Below are positions 1 to 9,187 of a DNA stretch of 64,000 nt, in pieces. The translations under genes were made by a program, and so were the position numbers. Where the stretch lies: the NCBI GenBank assembly GCA_022484595.1, contig JAKVLB010000005.1, positions 116,821 through 180,820 of the forward strand. Reading direction: 5' to 3'. Under the pieces are notes generated by a model. The model searched no databases. It was not told the origin of the DNA and saw nothing but the letters and a program-made list of their open reading frames with translations. The stretch comes from Mageeibacillus sp. Lineage in GTDB: Bacteria; Bacillota; Clostridia; Saccharofermentanales; Saccharofermentanaceae. How positions within the stretch are numbered: the stretch's first letter is position 1; the number at the start of each line of letters is the position of its first letter.

Positions 1-1733
1 TTGCCGCGGGCAAAGACATCGTTCGGGAATACGGAAGAGAGCATTCTCATTACCGGAACTCCGCAGACAGCCCCTTCAATTATCGAAGAATAGATGTATG
101 GCATCATTCCATACCGCAGACTTTCAGCGGTCCGGACTGCTCCGATTATGGAATTCTGTGAGCCGGGGTCTGCTTCCGATGTGGTGACATTTATCCTGAA
201 ATGCGGGCTGAACATAGCAAGCTGAAGGCGTCTTTGGAACAGATTCCCGCCACACGAGGATCTGGAAGGAATATCAATGTTGACGGCGGGGTATCCCGAT
301 AGGCCGAGCGACAGCGAGTTGCAGAGAATCTCATTCAGCGAAGCAAACGAAGTGCTGCTTCCTGAAGACACATTCGGATAAGGAACAATGTGGTCGCCGG
401 GGCGGTTATTGCAGGTTATTGCGAGGAGTGAACCGCGGCCTCTGGCCCTGATCTCACACTCTGCAATGGCGATATTGAGACTCTCCGGGAAAGCCAGAGC
501 GAAGTCAGGGTTACCGGTCCGGTCTTCAATGAGCTTCAAAAGAAAATCAGGGATGTCTGCTTCGAGCATGTCGCACTGGGATTTGAGGAGCACGTCGCAT
601 TTGTTTGTGAACCAGTTGCGTGCTGTCAGTATCACTACATTTACAATTCCAAGATTGCCACTGTCAGTTTCTTTCACAATAGCCCTGTTGTTCTCTGTGC
701 TCACAAGATAGCCGCTGTCGAGAAGTTCAGTATATTCCGGTGAGGCATCGCTGATTACAGGAGTAACTGAGAGGCCAAGTCTGGTTCCTGCGTCGTGCAT
801 TGCGCGCAACAGCGCATCCGGGTTGGGAAATCTCAGCAGATCCCAGGTGAACCCCGTACAGTTGTACTCAGGATGCCACGAGTTGCCGAGCCATACCTCG
901 CGAAGCGACAGACCAAGATTCTTGTAAGTTCTGACGAGACTTATAAGATAATCGGAAGTGATGCTGAAGTTGCCGTTGAACCTTAAGGCTACTCCCTGTG
1001 TGAGAACTTCGGGAATGTGCATTGCACCGGTAAACTGTGCGTAATCCGTGAGAAGATCCGTCATCGAGTCATCGCCGAAAAGCAGATATTCCATACTGCT
1101 GCCGGCGACCGAGAAAGTCGAGCATGTGTCTGTGCTTCCTATATCTATTTTTGTTTTCTTAGAAGTGTTAACAAATACTCCGTAGTTATGTGACGAGAAA
1201 TAAACGGGATTGCCGCCCTCCACGCAGTCACCGTTGCGAGCCAGCGATACTCCGCATCTGCCGAGACCGTATACGTATTCATCATAGGAAATCTCAAGGC
1301 TCGCACCTGTTCTGATACAACCATCGTCTTCTTCACAGAATATGCCGTATTCAGGTTCTGATACCAGAGGCAGTCCGCAGTAATAGAACCGGATACGGAA
1401 TTTACCTGTTTTGGGTATGCGTGCTTCAAGTGTACCGGCCCGGAATATGAGTTCATCATCGTTTGTTTCGGGACAGCCGACCGAAGACGGATCAAGAATG
1501 GTCTGCCGGACAGAGCGTGCCCGAATCTCATCCTGGCGAACCACAGTTCTTACGCATATGGCTTTGTTAGCGGGGGAATAGAGCTGAATCGTCATGCGTC
1601 CGGGAGCGGGTCTGCGGATTTTGCGGGAACTCAGAACATCGTAACTGACGAAGCAACACTTGCATCTTATGGAAACGGTATTGTCAGAAAAGACAACAGA
1701 CTCAATACTATCGGGGTACTTTATAGCGCTCAC
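1..1733 (-). CDS. GH31-family glycoside hydrolase-like protein, C-terminal part beyond the window
   Basis: One frame stays open from a GTG start at 1733, with a GGAGG site about 10 bases upstream, to the window edge (577 codons seen). The translation follows the glycoside hydrolase family 31 plan: an N-terminal beta domain with YGLGRCG and GVFVN segments, then a barrel with FPNPDALLRAMHDAG, a CDMLEADIPDF strand in the place of the usual nucleophile segment, GLSLGLSG-like SLSLGLSG, FSPHFR and LRYGMMPYIY. Known GH31 enzymes hydrolyse alpha-glucosides or alpha-xylosides. Here the ungapped alignment puts Gly where the WGGD-type acid/base Asp should be, and the DIGGF motif reads DIPS, so catalysis may be lost or altered. 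There is no signal peptide. The family call is good; the activity is uncertain. Confidence 0.8.
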   Translation of the reverse strand, partial: MSAIKYPDSIESVVFSDNTVSIRCKCCFVSYDVLSSRKIRRPAPGRMTIQLYSPANKAICVRTVVRQDEIRARSVRQTILDPSSVGCPETNDDELIFRAGTLEARIPKTGKFRIRFYYCGLPLVSEPEYGIFCEEDDGCIRTGASLEISYDEYVYGLGRCGVSLARNGDCVEGGNPVYFSSHNYGVFVNTSKKTKIDIGSTDTCSTFSVAGSSMEYLLFGDDSMTDLLTDYAQFTGAMHIPEVLTQGVALRFNGNFSITSDYLISLVRTYKNLGLSLREVWLGNSWHPEYNCTGFTWDLLRFPNPDALLRAMHDAGTRLGLSVTPVISDASPEYTELLDSGYLVSTENNRAIVKETDSGNLGIVNVVILTARNWFTNKCDVLLKSQCDMLEADIPDFLLKLIEDRTGNPDFALAFPESLNIAIAECEIRARGRGSLLAITCNNRPGDHIVPYPNVSSGSSTSFASLNEILCNSLSLGLSGYPAVNIDIPSRSSCGGNLFQRRLQLAMFSPHFRINVTTSEADPGSQNSIIGAVRTAESLRYGMMPYIYSSIIEGAVCGVPVMRMLSSVFPNDVFARG

Positions 1734-1790
1734 TTTAATGATTTCCTCCAAAAACAAATATTTTTAATTATAAACTTTATGTCTGCCATT

Positions 1791-1807
1791 TTGCTATAAT
1801 TTTTACT
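1791..1807 (+). promoter_or_regulatory. Extended -10 promoter placing the transcript start at the cca ATG
   Basis: TGCTATAAT ends at 1800, only 7 bases before the ATG at 1808, and no Shine-Dalgarno sequence lies between. If the TATAAT is used, the mRNA begins at or next to the start codon and is leaderless. No good -35 is visible, which fits an extended -10 (TGN) promoter. Confidence 0.5.
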
Positions 1808-3190
1808 ATGAATGAAACTGTGTTTAACTTTAATGATTCTTTTCGCGAAATGCCGCAATATGTGACGGGTATTCTGTCGGTTCTCGAGAACGCCGGCTTC
1901 AGTGCCTATGTTGTCGGAGGCGCTGTCAGGGACATGGTTCTTGGAGTTGTGCCTCACGATTATGATGTCGCGACTTCGGCAACTCCGGATGCAGTCGTTG
2001 ACCTGTTGGAAAAGAACGGCATCGCGTACACCGATATGGCGGCGAAGCACGGCACGGTAATGGCGCTGACAGGCTCCGGACCGGTTGAGATTACAACATT
2101 CAGAATCGATGGCGGCTATTCCGACGGAAGAAGACCTGACGAGGTAGGATTTACGCGCGATATAAATGAAGATGTCATGCGCCGCGATTTTACAATCAAC
2201 TCACTTTATCTTGACAGGGACGGACATATATGCGACATCACAGGAGGAATCAGGGACTGCAGGGTGCGGCTTATACGCACGGTCGGAGACCCGCATGAAC
2301 GTTTCGCGGAAGATGCGCTGAGAATAATGCGCGCGCTGAGGTTTGCCGCGGTGCTCGGCTTTGATATTGAGGATTCTACTTTTGCTGCGATGGAAGACCT
2401 TGCGGACAACCTGAGGCTGATTTCGGCGGAGCGGACAGCGGCGGAGTTCAAGACTCTTGTCTGTGCCGGATTTGCTTCGCGGACCATAAGGAAAGGATAC
2501 AGGATTCTGTCCGAAATAATACCTGAGCTTGCCGAATGTTACGGCTTTGACCAGCACTCCGTTTTTCACGACAAGGATGTCTTTGAACATACGCTTGCAG
2601 TTCTGGACGGAATTCCGATTGAGAACAGCAAGCGCGACCCGGAGCTTGCGCTTGCCGCGGTGTTCCATGATCTCGGCAAGCCTTCGTGTTTTCGCATAAA
2701 CGCAAATGGCATTGCGCATATGAAGGGACATCCGGAGAAGAGCGCTCTGATAGCCCGCCGTGTTCTCAAGGAACTCAAATTTCCGCCGACTGTCATAAAC
2801 CGTGTGTGTACCCTGATTGACCTTCACGATACTTTTGTCAGGCCCGAACGTTACACTGTGCATAAATTTATCAGTGAAAATTCCATTGAGACGGTAACCA
2901 AGCTCTGTATACTTCAGCGCGCCGATATTATGGCGCACTCAATGCTGGGAATGAAAAGGATGGAGAAGCTGGAGGCGATTACGGCTATTGTGGACGAACT
3001 CAAAGCTGAGGGGGCTGTTTTCGAGCCGGAGAAGCTTGATATTACAGGCGAAGATCTGATTGCCATAGGTTTCAGACAGGGACCCGGGATAGGGAATGCC
3101 ATGAGGCAGCTGTTTGACATGTATATGCGCGGTGATGTTGCAAATGAACACGACAGTCTTGTCAGGTGTGCCGGGGAATTGCCGGATTAA
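1808..3190 (+). CDS. cca: CCA-adding enzyme / tRNA nucleotidyltransferase with HD domain
   Basis: A 460-residue class II nucleotidyltransferase that adds or repairs the 3' CCA end of tRNAs in the cytoplasm. The head domain shows YVVGGAVRDMVLG near residue 36 followed by the DYD metal-binding acidic motif, then RRDFTINSL and the RFAEDALRIMRALRFA neck motif that is typical of CCA and poly(A) polymerases. An HD phosphohydrolase-like domain (VFHDLGKP) follows from about residue 285, an arrangement common in Clostridia. It could in principle be a CC- or A-adding partner enzyme, but no second copy is in the window. The start at 1808 has no ribosome site and sits directly after an extended -10. It is divergent from the GH31-like gene. 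Confidence 0.92.
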   Translation: MNETVFNFNDSFREMPQYVTGILSVLENAGFSAYVVGGAVRDMVLGVVPHDYDVATSATPDAVVDLLEKNGIAYTDMAAKHGTVMALTGSGPVEITTFRIDGGYSDGRRPDEVGFTRDINEDVMRRDFTINSLYLDRDGHICDITGGIRDCRVRLIRTVGDPHERFAEDALRIMRALRFAAVLGFDIEDSTFAAMEDLADNLRLISAERTAAEFKTLVCAGFASRTIRKGYRILSEIIPELAECYGFDQHSVFHDKDVFEHTLAVLDGIPIENSKRDPELALAAVFHDLGKPSCFRINANGIAHMKGHPEKSALIARRVLKELKFPPTVINRVCTLIDLHDTFVRPERYTVHKFISENSIETVTKLCILQRADIMAHSMLGMKRMEKLEAITAIVDELKAEGAVFEPEKLDITGEDLIAIGFRQGPGIGNAMRQLFDMYMRGDVANEHDSLVRCAGELPD

Positions 3191-3233
3191 CACTTTGTTC
3201 AAAATACATTTTCAAATATTGATTAATTGGTGA

Positions 3234-3263
3234 TTGAATTGTGTACGAATGTGAAATTATAAT
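3234..3263 (+). promoter_or_regulatory. Sigma-A-type promoter of the pilin-like gene
   Basis: TTGAAT at 3234-3239 and TATAAT at 3258-3263 are separated by 18 bases. The pilin-like gene starts 32 bases after the -10, behind an AAGGGGG ribosome site. Confidence 0.55.
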
Positions 3264-3295
3264 TTAATAACAAATAATCCAAGGGGGATCTATTT

Positions 3296-3970
3296 ATGAA
3301 GTGTACAAAGAAAGGTTTTACATTGGTCGAAATTATAGTGGTTATAGCCATTATAGTTATCCTTGCGGGCGCTGGTGCCGTAGGACTGATAGCATCGCTG
3401 AATCGTTCCAAGGAGAGCAAGGCGCAGCTCGAAGCCAACAACGGCTTCAACTTTGAGAGCAGAGCCAGAGGCGAAGTAGAGAGCGGTGTCGGGAGCGCAC
3501 TTAACTTCAAAGAAATTGAGACCTCGGTTAACGCGACGAGCGAGTCGACTTCCGACGAGTCTGAGTCCAGCACATCAGAATCTAGCACCACGTCTTCTTC
3601 GCAGACAACAACGACAAGCAGTACAACCCAATCCACTACGCAGAGCACGGCCGGCGCCGGCGGCGGAGTCACAGTCGGGTCTGCCACTGCCGGTAACGGA
3701 TATGTATCGGGAGCCGACGGAACTGCCGGTATTGTCAGTATGTCATCGTCTTCGGGCGGCGTCAGCATCTCAGCGACACGCGGCTGGGGCAGCAAAGGCA
3801 ACTTTACGGTTACAAAGAATTCAAACGGAGATTATGTTGTGTCCAATATGTCCGGTGATAAGTGGGTATACAGCGGGCTCAGCGGTGATATCTGGAACAA
3901 TTCGTCGGTTACTTTAACTTCGGGCGATAAGTCATATCTTTCCAGTTCATTCGGGTTGACGTTCAACTGA
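3296..3970 (+). CDS. Type IV pilin-like protein with Ser/Thr-rich linker
   Basis: The N-terminus KKGFTLVEIIVVIAII is a class III prepilin signal: cleavage after Gly7, N-methylated Phe8, Glu at position +5, then a hydrophobic helix to about residue 33. The mature protein would be inserted in the membrane or assembled into a pilus or pseudopilus. After a short helical stretch comes a Ser/Thr/Gln-rich low-complexity linker (about residues 75-120), then a glycine/serine/aromatic-rich C-terminal domain with no family I recognise. There is no assembly ATPase, peptidase or other pilin nearby, so it depends on machinery encoded elsewhere. It has its own promoter, an AAGGGGG ribosome site and a terminator-like hairpin downstream. 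A role in adhesion is inference. Confidence 0.8.
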   Translation: MKCTKKGFTLVEIIVVIAIIVILAGAGAVGLIASLNRSKESKAQLEANNGFNFESRARGEVESGVGSALNFKEIETSVNATSESTSDESESSTSESSTTSSSQTTTTSSTTQSTTQSTAGAGGGVTVGSATAGNGYVSGADGTAGIVSMSSSSGGVSISATRGWGSKGNFTVTKNSNGDYVVSNMSGDKWVYSGLSGDIWNNSSVTLTSGDKSYLSSSFGLTFN

Positions 3971-4097
3971 CAAAACGTCAACGAGTTCATAAATTAGTTC
4001 AAATTTATCTATAGTTTGGTGATGATACCGCGGGCAGTGCGGAGTAGAATGATAAAACAGTGTGAGAAATAATTCTTTATATAGATCACCCTTGAGG

Positions 4098-4128
4098 AAG
4101 GCCGTTTCGTAAGAAGCGGCCTTTCTTA
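4098..4128 (+). terminator. Rho-independent terminator after the pilin-like gene
   Basis: The arms AAGGCCG (4098-4104) and CGGCCTT (4117-4123) are followed by TCTTA. It lies between the pilin-like gene and the convergent ABC operon. Confidence 0.6.
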
Positions 4129-4170
4129 ACGGCAATTACGGTTCATGACGGCTGACACTGTCAGCAGGCG

Positions 4171-5742
4171 TCAGTGATTATCCCCATGAAGCCTTCGCTC
4201 TGCGTTTAAGAGATTGCAAAGCGCCTCAGACTGTGGATTTTGCAGGACTTCTGATGTCAGTCCCTCTTCACATACCGAGCCCCTGTCCATAACAATAACA
4301 CGAGGACAAATCTGCCTGACTATGTGAATATTATGAGTGATAAGAACTATGGATGTTCCTTTCTCGCGGTTGATTCGGGGGAGGAGCTTCAGTATCTCCG
4401 AAGCTGAACTTGCGTCAAGCGATGAGAACGGCTCGTCTGCCATGATTACAAAAGGCTCGAGAATCAGACACATCGCTATCGCGACACGCTGACGCTGGCC
4501 GCCGGACAGCGCCGATGGAAGTCTTGTCAGATATTCGCTGCCGAGACCTACGTCTGTCAGAGCTTTCTCGATTCTGATCTTCATATCCCGTGATGACATT
4601 CTTTTGCGTGCTGCAATAAGAGGTTCTTTGAGATGCCACATAACGCTGTGCGCAGGGTTGAGGCATGACACGGGATCCTGAAAGACCGCGCCGATCCGGC
4701 CGCCGGTGCAGGTGATACTGCCGGTGTGCGGGATAAGCCCGAGAACAGTTTTCGACAGCGTCGTTTTACCGCAGCCGCTTGAACCGATAAGGCCGAGAAT
4801 CTCATGCGGATATATATCAAGATTTATGTCGGAGAGGACAGTCTTTGCAGAATTGTCGTAACGCGCCGCCAAGTGCCGGGCGGTGAGAATCGGGCTTGAA
4901 GAGTAATCGACAGAGGCTCGCGTCAGGCCGAGAGTTCTCGGGTCAAGCCGTGCGTTGGTCAGAAGCTCCGCGGTGTATCCGGAATGAGGGTGGGAAAGCA
5001 TCTCCTCGGCGGAATCACGGTCAACTATCTCGCCGCCTCGCATTACAATTACGCGGTCGCAGAAATTGCGGACGGCGGACAGGTCGTGCGATATAAACAG
5101 AACGGTCATATGAAGACGGTGGCAGATATCTTTGAGCAAAGCCAGTATGGCAACGGTTGTAACTGTGTCGAGGGAAGATGTCGGTTCGTCGCAGATAAGA
5201 AGCTTTGGCGACAAAAGAGCGGCTCCGGCGATAAGAACCCTCTGACGCTGACCTCCGGAGAGCTGGTGTGGGTATCGGATATAAATGTCTTCGGGGTCTG
5301 TAAAGCCGACCATAGACAGTATCGCAAGAATCTTTGCTCTGCGGTCAGCTCTGTCTTTGTTTCCGTGGCACTCAAGGATCTCATCAAGACTTTTGCCGAC
5401 TTTGCAAAGAGGGTCGAGCGCCGTCGAGGGCTCCTGAAAAATCACTCCTATATCCGAGCCAAGCATCATGCGGCGCCTTCTTCTGTTCATTGTGAGCAGG
5501 TTCTCACCTGCGAAACTGATTCTGCCGCTAATTATTCTGGCACTGTCCGGCAGCAACCCCGCGATTGCCATGGCTGTCATAGTCTTGCCGCTGCCTGAGT
5601 TGCCTATAAGTCCCAATATCTCGCCGTCGCGTATCCCGAACTCTATGTTCTTTACGACAGGAACGGGATCAGGATTTCTTACTCCCGGGAAAGCGATTGA
5701 CAGGTCGTGGACTTTTACCAAGTGCGTGTGTCTGGTGTTCAC
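4171..5742 (-). CDS. Fused double ATPase of an oligopeptide-type ABC transporter (DppD-DppF-like)
   Basis: A 523-residue protein with two complete ABC ATPase domains in tandem. The first has GNSGSGKT, LSGGQRQR and ICDEPTSSLD; the second has GSSGCGKTT, LSGGQRQR and MADEPFSSLD. In most peptide or nickel importers these are two genes (DppD and DppF, or OppD and OppF); here they are one polypeptide. Both Walker and signature motifs are intact, so both sites should bind ATP. The GTG start overlaps the TGA of the upstream permease by four bases (GTGA), which suggests translational coupling. It is the last gene of the operon. The exact solute (peptide, nickel or other) cannot be read from the sequence. 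Confidence 0.92.
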   Translation of the reverse strand: MNTRHTHLVKVHDLSIAFPGVRNPDPVPVVKNIEFGIRDGEILGLIGNSGSGKTMTAMAIAGLLPDSARIISGRISFAGENLLTMNRRRRRMMLGSDIGVIFQEPSTALDPLCKVGKSLDEILECHGNKDRADRRAKILAILSMVGFTDPEDIYIRYPHQLSGGQRQRVLIAGAALLSPKLLICDEPTSSLDTVTTVAILALLKDICHRLHMTVLFISHDLSAVRNFCDRVIVMRGGEIVDRDSAEEMLSHPHSGYTAELLTNARLDPRTLGLTRASVDYSSSPILTARHLAARYDNSAKTVLSDINLDIYPHEILGLIGSSGCGKTTLSKTVLGLIPHTGSITCTGGRIGAVFQDPVSCLNPAHSVMWHLKEPLIAARKRMSSRDMKIRIEKALTDVGLGSEYLTRLPSALSGGQRQRVAIAMCLILEPFVIMADEPFSSLDASSASEILKLLPRINREKGTSIVLITHNIHIVRQICPRVIVMDRGSVCEEGLTSEVLQNPQSEALCNLLNAERRLHGDNH

Positions 5743-6548
5743 CTGGCACCTCCCGAGGACAGGCTTACGCGAAGTCCTTCAGAAAGGAAATACAGACCGA
5801 GAATGTAAAAAATCAGCATCAGAGAAGGAAATACAAGAAGCCATGGCGACGTCATAAGGTATGACTGGCTGTCGGCGAGCATTTTGCCGAAGCTTGCGTC
5901 GGGTGGCTGGACTCCGAGTCCGAGATAACTCATTCCTGACTCGAAAAGAGTCATGTTGGCTAGACCAATTACTGTGGCAGGCAGTAATTGAGGCAACAGA
6001 TTCGGCAGTATGTGCGCGGCCATTATCCTGACAGGTTTTACGCCTGTGACCCTGGCGTGCAGGATATATCCCCGCTCTTTTATCTCCATTGTGCCGGCGC
6101 GGCAGACTCTCGCGAATGTCGGAGCGAAAACAAGTCCCAACGCCCATATGACGTTGAACATCGAGGCACCGAACACGGCAACCGCGACAAGAGCCAGAAG
6201 TATTCCGGGAAAACACATTATACTGTTGTTGAAGAGCATTATTGATTTGTCGGTGAAGCCTCCGAAGTAACCTGCCGGAAGACCTGTTGCGACTCCGAGG
6301 ACAAGAGCTATGGCGATGCCTGCGAAAGATATGAATATGGTGTACTTGGAAGCTGACAAAACTCTTGAGAACACATCCCTGCCAAAGTTGTCCGTCCCGA
6401 AAATGTGAGAGGCGCAAGGCGCAACGAGCTTTGCCGAAGCATCCGTTGCGTTGGGATCATAAGGAAGGCAGACAAGCGACATAATAAACGCGGTTACACA
6501 GATTCCTAAAAGAATACCGCCGGTAATATAAAAAGCCCTGGATCTCAT
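5739..6548 (-). CDS. Peptide/nickel-type ABC permease (DppC-like)
   Basis: Inner-membrane permease of the binding-protein-dependent transport family, 269 residues, with an N-terminal membrane segment and the DppC-type domain (HIFGTDNFGRDVFSRVL near residue 48, and an EAA-like loop around MEIKERGYILHARVTG). It pairs with the DppB-like protein encoded just upstream. The ATG at 6548 is preferred to the GTG nine bases earlier because AAGGAGGGGG lies immediately before the GTG, leaving proper spacing only for the ATG. Its stop codon overlaps the start of the fused ATPase gene. Confidence 0.9.
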   Translation of the reverse strand: MRSRAFYITGGILLGICVTAFIMSLVCLPYDPNATDASAKLVAPCASHIFGTDNFGRDVFSRVLSASKYTIFISFAGIAIALVLGVATGLPAGYFGGFTDKSIMLFNNSIMCFPGILLALVAVAVFGASMFNVIWALGLVFAPTFARVCRAGTMEIKERGYILHARVTGVKPVRIMAAHILPNLLPQLLPATVIGLANMTLFESGMSYLGLGVQPPDASFGKMLADSQSYLMTSPWLLVFPSLMLIFYILGLYFLSEGLRVSLSSGGAR

Positions 6549-6564
6549 ATAAGTCACCCCCTCC

Positions 6565-7530
6565 TTATTTCAGTCTGATGCGCGGATCCATCAGACCGGC
6601 GCATATGTCGGCGAGAAAATACAGAATCACCGTTATAAGCGCCAGATAGAAGACCATTCCGGACAGCAGCGGAAAATCCCTGCGGGAAATTGCCGCGAGA
6701 AGCAGACGCCCGAGTCCGGGAAGATTGAATACCTGTTCCACGATGATACTGCCGCCGAGAATGTCGGACAGAACGAGAGATATGATTGTTGCCGAGGAAA
6801 CGTTGGAATTCGGAAGAACGTGACGGAAAAGTATCCGCAGGTCAGACAGTCCGTGGCTCTTTGACGTCCTGACGTAATCTGAAGCGTTCTGTTCAATTAT
6901 CGCCGAGCGCATAAACTTGAATGTCATCGCTATCTTTGGCAGTGCAATCGCAACGGACGGCAGGAAAAGACTTGCCGCGTAAGCACCGAAATTGACTTCC
7001 GGTCCGACATAATTTCCGAGCGTGAAGATTCCGAGAACTTTGCTCGCAAACACAATCAGCAGAAGCGACAGTATGAACGGCGGAACCGCGAAAAGCACGT
7101 GACCAAGAACAGAAAAGATCTGGTCAGGTATGTGTCCCGGCCTGCGCGCCGATATGACTGCCAGCGGATATGAGATGACGATTACAAGACAGAGCGCCAT
7201 GACACTCATGCCTAAAGTCACGGGGAGTCTCTGGGTAATAAGTGAGATTACGGGAACATGGTAGGCGACGGAATTGCCGAGATTGCCTGTCAGTGCGCCG
7301 CCAAGCCAGCTGAGATACTGCAGAACCACAGGTCTGTCGAGGCCGAGCTGCATTCTGAGCGCTTCAACCTGAGAAGGTGAAGCATCGGGCCCGAGCATTA
7401 TCTGTGCGGCATCTCCGGGGATTATGGAAAACGCGGCGAACGTGAAGAAAGACACAAGAAGAAGCGTAGCCAAAAGCTCGATAAGTTTGGCAATTGCATA
7501 TCTTAAATTCTGTCGGCTGTTCTGGCTCAA
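6565..7530 (-). CDS. Peptide/nickel-type ABC permease (DppB-like)
   Basis: A 321-residue multi-spanning permease with the DppB N-terminal motif (FFTFAAFSIIPGDAA, then LGLDRPVVLQYLSWL) and an EAA-type cytoplasmic loop around SDYVRTSKSHGLSDLRI. Translation begins at a TTG with GGAG about eight bases upstream; no in-frame ATG fits better. It follows the receptor gene after a 139-base gap that holds a strong hairpin, and it precedes the DppC-like gene by about 16 bases. Confidence 0.9.
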   Translation of the reverse strand: MSQNSRQNLRYAIAKLIELLATLLLVSFFTFAAFSIIPGDAAQIMLGPDASPSQVEALRMQLGLDRPVVLQYLSWLGGALTGNLGNSVAYHVPVISLITQRLPVTLGMSVMALCLVIVISYPLAVISARRPGHIPDQIFSVLGHVLFAVPPFILSLLLIVFASKVLGIFTLGNYVGPEVNFGAYAASLFLPSVAIALPKIAMTFKFMRSAIIEQNASDYVRTSKSHGLSDLRILFRHVLPNSNVSSATIISLVLSDILGGSIIVEQVFNLPGLGRLLLAAISRRDFPLLSGMVFYLALITVILYFLADICAGLMDPRIRLK

Positions 7531-7615
7531 AGTTCATTCTCCGCTTTTGTTGTTGTTTTATTATATATGGTTTTCGGGATTTGTAAAAAAAGAAAACCAG
7601 ATCGGTTCAAAACAA

Positions 7616-7655
7616 AAAGAGCCGCTGAAAATACATGCAGCGGCTCTTTCATAAA
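7616..7655 (-). terminator. Intercistronic hairpin between receptor and permease genes
   Basis: A perfect 12-base-pair stem (7616-7627 with 7638-7649, loop of 10) is followed on the minus strand by CTTTTTGTTTT-type U-rich sequence. In ABC operons such a hairpin lets most transcripts stop or be protected after the receptor gene, giving more receptor than permease. On the plus strand the T-run is shorter. Confidence 0.7.
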
Positions 7656-7669
7656 CAGAAATTGTCCTT

Positions 7670-9187
7670 TTACGCGAGTTTAACCGTCGACATGTCCTGA
7701 ACGTACATGGGATATACGGAATATCCCGTAAGTCTTGTCGATACAGCGGTCAGTGTGGTCGGATCCTGAATATAGCATGACGCACTGTCTTTTACCATAA
7801 GCGCCAGAATCTGATGATAGAGGTCAATCTTGGCGTCGTTGTCCGTAAGCGTCGGAATCTGTTCGAGCAGAGCGTCAACGTCGCTGTTCGAGTAGTTTAT
7901 GAAGTTGCCGGAAGCGCCCGTCTGGTAGCGCTGCAGAACATCATAAGGAGCGAAGTCGCTTGTCAGCGCGATAACTGTTGTCTGATAGTCGCGGTTTGTG
8001 TAAACCTGATCGAGCCAAGTCGCCCAGTCCACCTGGGTAATCTGTAGATTTATTCCTACTTCGGAGAGTTCAGAAGCGAGTTCAACAGCTGTATTTACAT
8101 GAATCAGATAATTTGAGGGCACGGTAACCGTAAGGTCAAGACCGTTACCGTAGCCCGCATCGGCAAGAAGTGAACGTGCTTTGTCCTGATCCTGCGTGTA
8201 GGTTCCGTCAAGCGAAGTATCGTAGTACTCTCCCATTGCAGGGCTCATTGCGGTTGTGAGTTCTGTTCCGGAGCCGCCCATCGTCGTATTAATGATGTCC
8301 GCACGGTTGACAGCGAGGTTGATTGCTTCTCGTACACGAACGTCGTTCAAAGGCTCAACGCTGTTGTTGAGCGCGAAAACCTGTACCATATTCGAGTTGT
8401 TCGACTCTATTGTAAATTTGGACGGGTCGAGCTGATCTGCGTGATCACGGTCGAGATACGGGAAAATATCTATATTGCCGTTCTGAAGTTCAAGCAGTCC
8501 TGCGTCCATGTCGGCACAGATTTTGAAGGTCACGGTATCGAGATAGGGAAGCCCTGACTGCCAGTAATCGGGGTTCTTTGCAAGGACTACAGACTGTCCG
8601 ACGGTGTAGGAAACAAACTTGAACGGACCGGTGCCTACGGGTGCCGTATCGCATTCCGTGTAGCCGTCGGGAATAATGCCTACGGTAAAATTGCTGAGCA
8701 TCTCTGAGTCAGGTGATTCAAGTGTTACCACAACCTGATTCTTGTCGTTCTTCTCAACGTCTGCCACACAGTCAAGCTCTGCTGTGAGAGCTGTTCCGTC
8801 CTGAGAATCAAGCAGTCCGGCAGCACGCTTAAGCGAATATACAACGTCGTCAGCGTCAAGCGTGTCGCCGTTATGGAATTTGACTCTGTCGCGGATTGTA
8901 AAGGTGTAGACTGATGAATCTTCAGATATGTCGACTCCGGTGGCAAGACATGGATTGAGGCTGCCTGTGGAATCGAACTTATACAGTCCTTCGTATATGT
9001 TGAAAATCAGTTCTTTGTCTCCCGCCGCGACCACTGTGTGCGGATCAAAAGACGATGGCTCCTGAGTGATGCCGACCGTGACATTGTTGTTGCCCTGACT
9101 TGAAGAAGTCCCGCCGCAGGCGCAAATGCCGGTTCCCAAAGCGAGAACGAGTGCCGCAGCCGCAACTTTGCGTACAAAATTGGTCAT
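7670..9187 (-). CDS. Extracellular solute-binding lipoprotein, oligopeptide family 5
   Basis: A 505-residue receptor of the SBP_bac_5 (DppA/OppA) family. The N-terminal signal ends in GICAC, giving a lipidated Cys24 that anchors it to the outer face of the membrane, followed by a Ser/Asn-rich spacer. Family features include QEPSSFDPHTV, IYEGLYKFD, YTFTIRDRVKFHNGD, GTGPFKFVSY and VREAINLAVNRADI. It should deliver a peptide or related solute to the permeases encoded downstream. It is the first gene of the operon, with a GGGGG ribosome site before the ATG. The specificity is not readable. Confidence 0.93.
   Translation of the reverse strand: MTNFVRKVAAAALVLALGTGICACGGTSSSQGNNNVTVGITQEPSSFDPHTVVAAGDKELIFNIYEGLYKFDSTGSLNPCLATGVDISEDSSVYTFTIRDRVKFHNGDTLDADDVVYSLKRAAGLLDSQDGTALTAELDCVADVEKNDKNQVVVTLESPDSEMLSNFTVGIIPDGYTECDTAPVGTGPFKFVSYTVGQSVVLAKNPDYWQSGLPYLDTVTFKICADMDAGLLELQNGNIDIFPYLDRDHADQLDPSKFTIESNNSNMVQVFALNNSVEPLNDVRVREAINLAVNRADIINTTMGGSGTELTTAMSPAMGEYYDTSLDGTYTQDQDKARSLLADAGYGNGLDLTVTVPSNYLIHVNTAVELASELSEVGINLQITQVDWATWLDQVYTNRDYQTTVIALTSDFAPYDVLQRYQTGASGNFINYSNSDVDALLEQIPTLTDNDAKIDLYHQILALMVKDSASCYIQDPTTLTAVSTRLTGYSVYPMYVQDMSTVKLA

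Noticed and set aside
1145..1531. 128-codon open frame on the minus strand
   Set aside because: Lies in another frame inside the GH31-like coding sequence and matches no family.
2201..2938. 245-codon open frame antisense to cca
   Set aside because: Fully overlaps the well-supported cca gene; composition is that of an antisense shadow.
3700..3970. Pilin C-terminal domain as a third copy of the cellulase-type N-module
   Set aside because: Only a loose RGWG and Trp/Gly resemblance; strand spacing does not match the other two.
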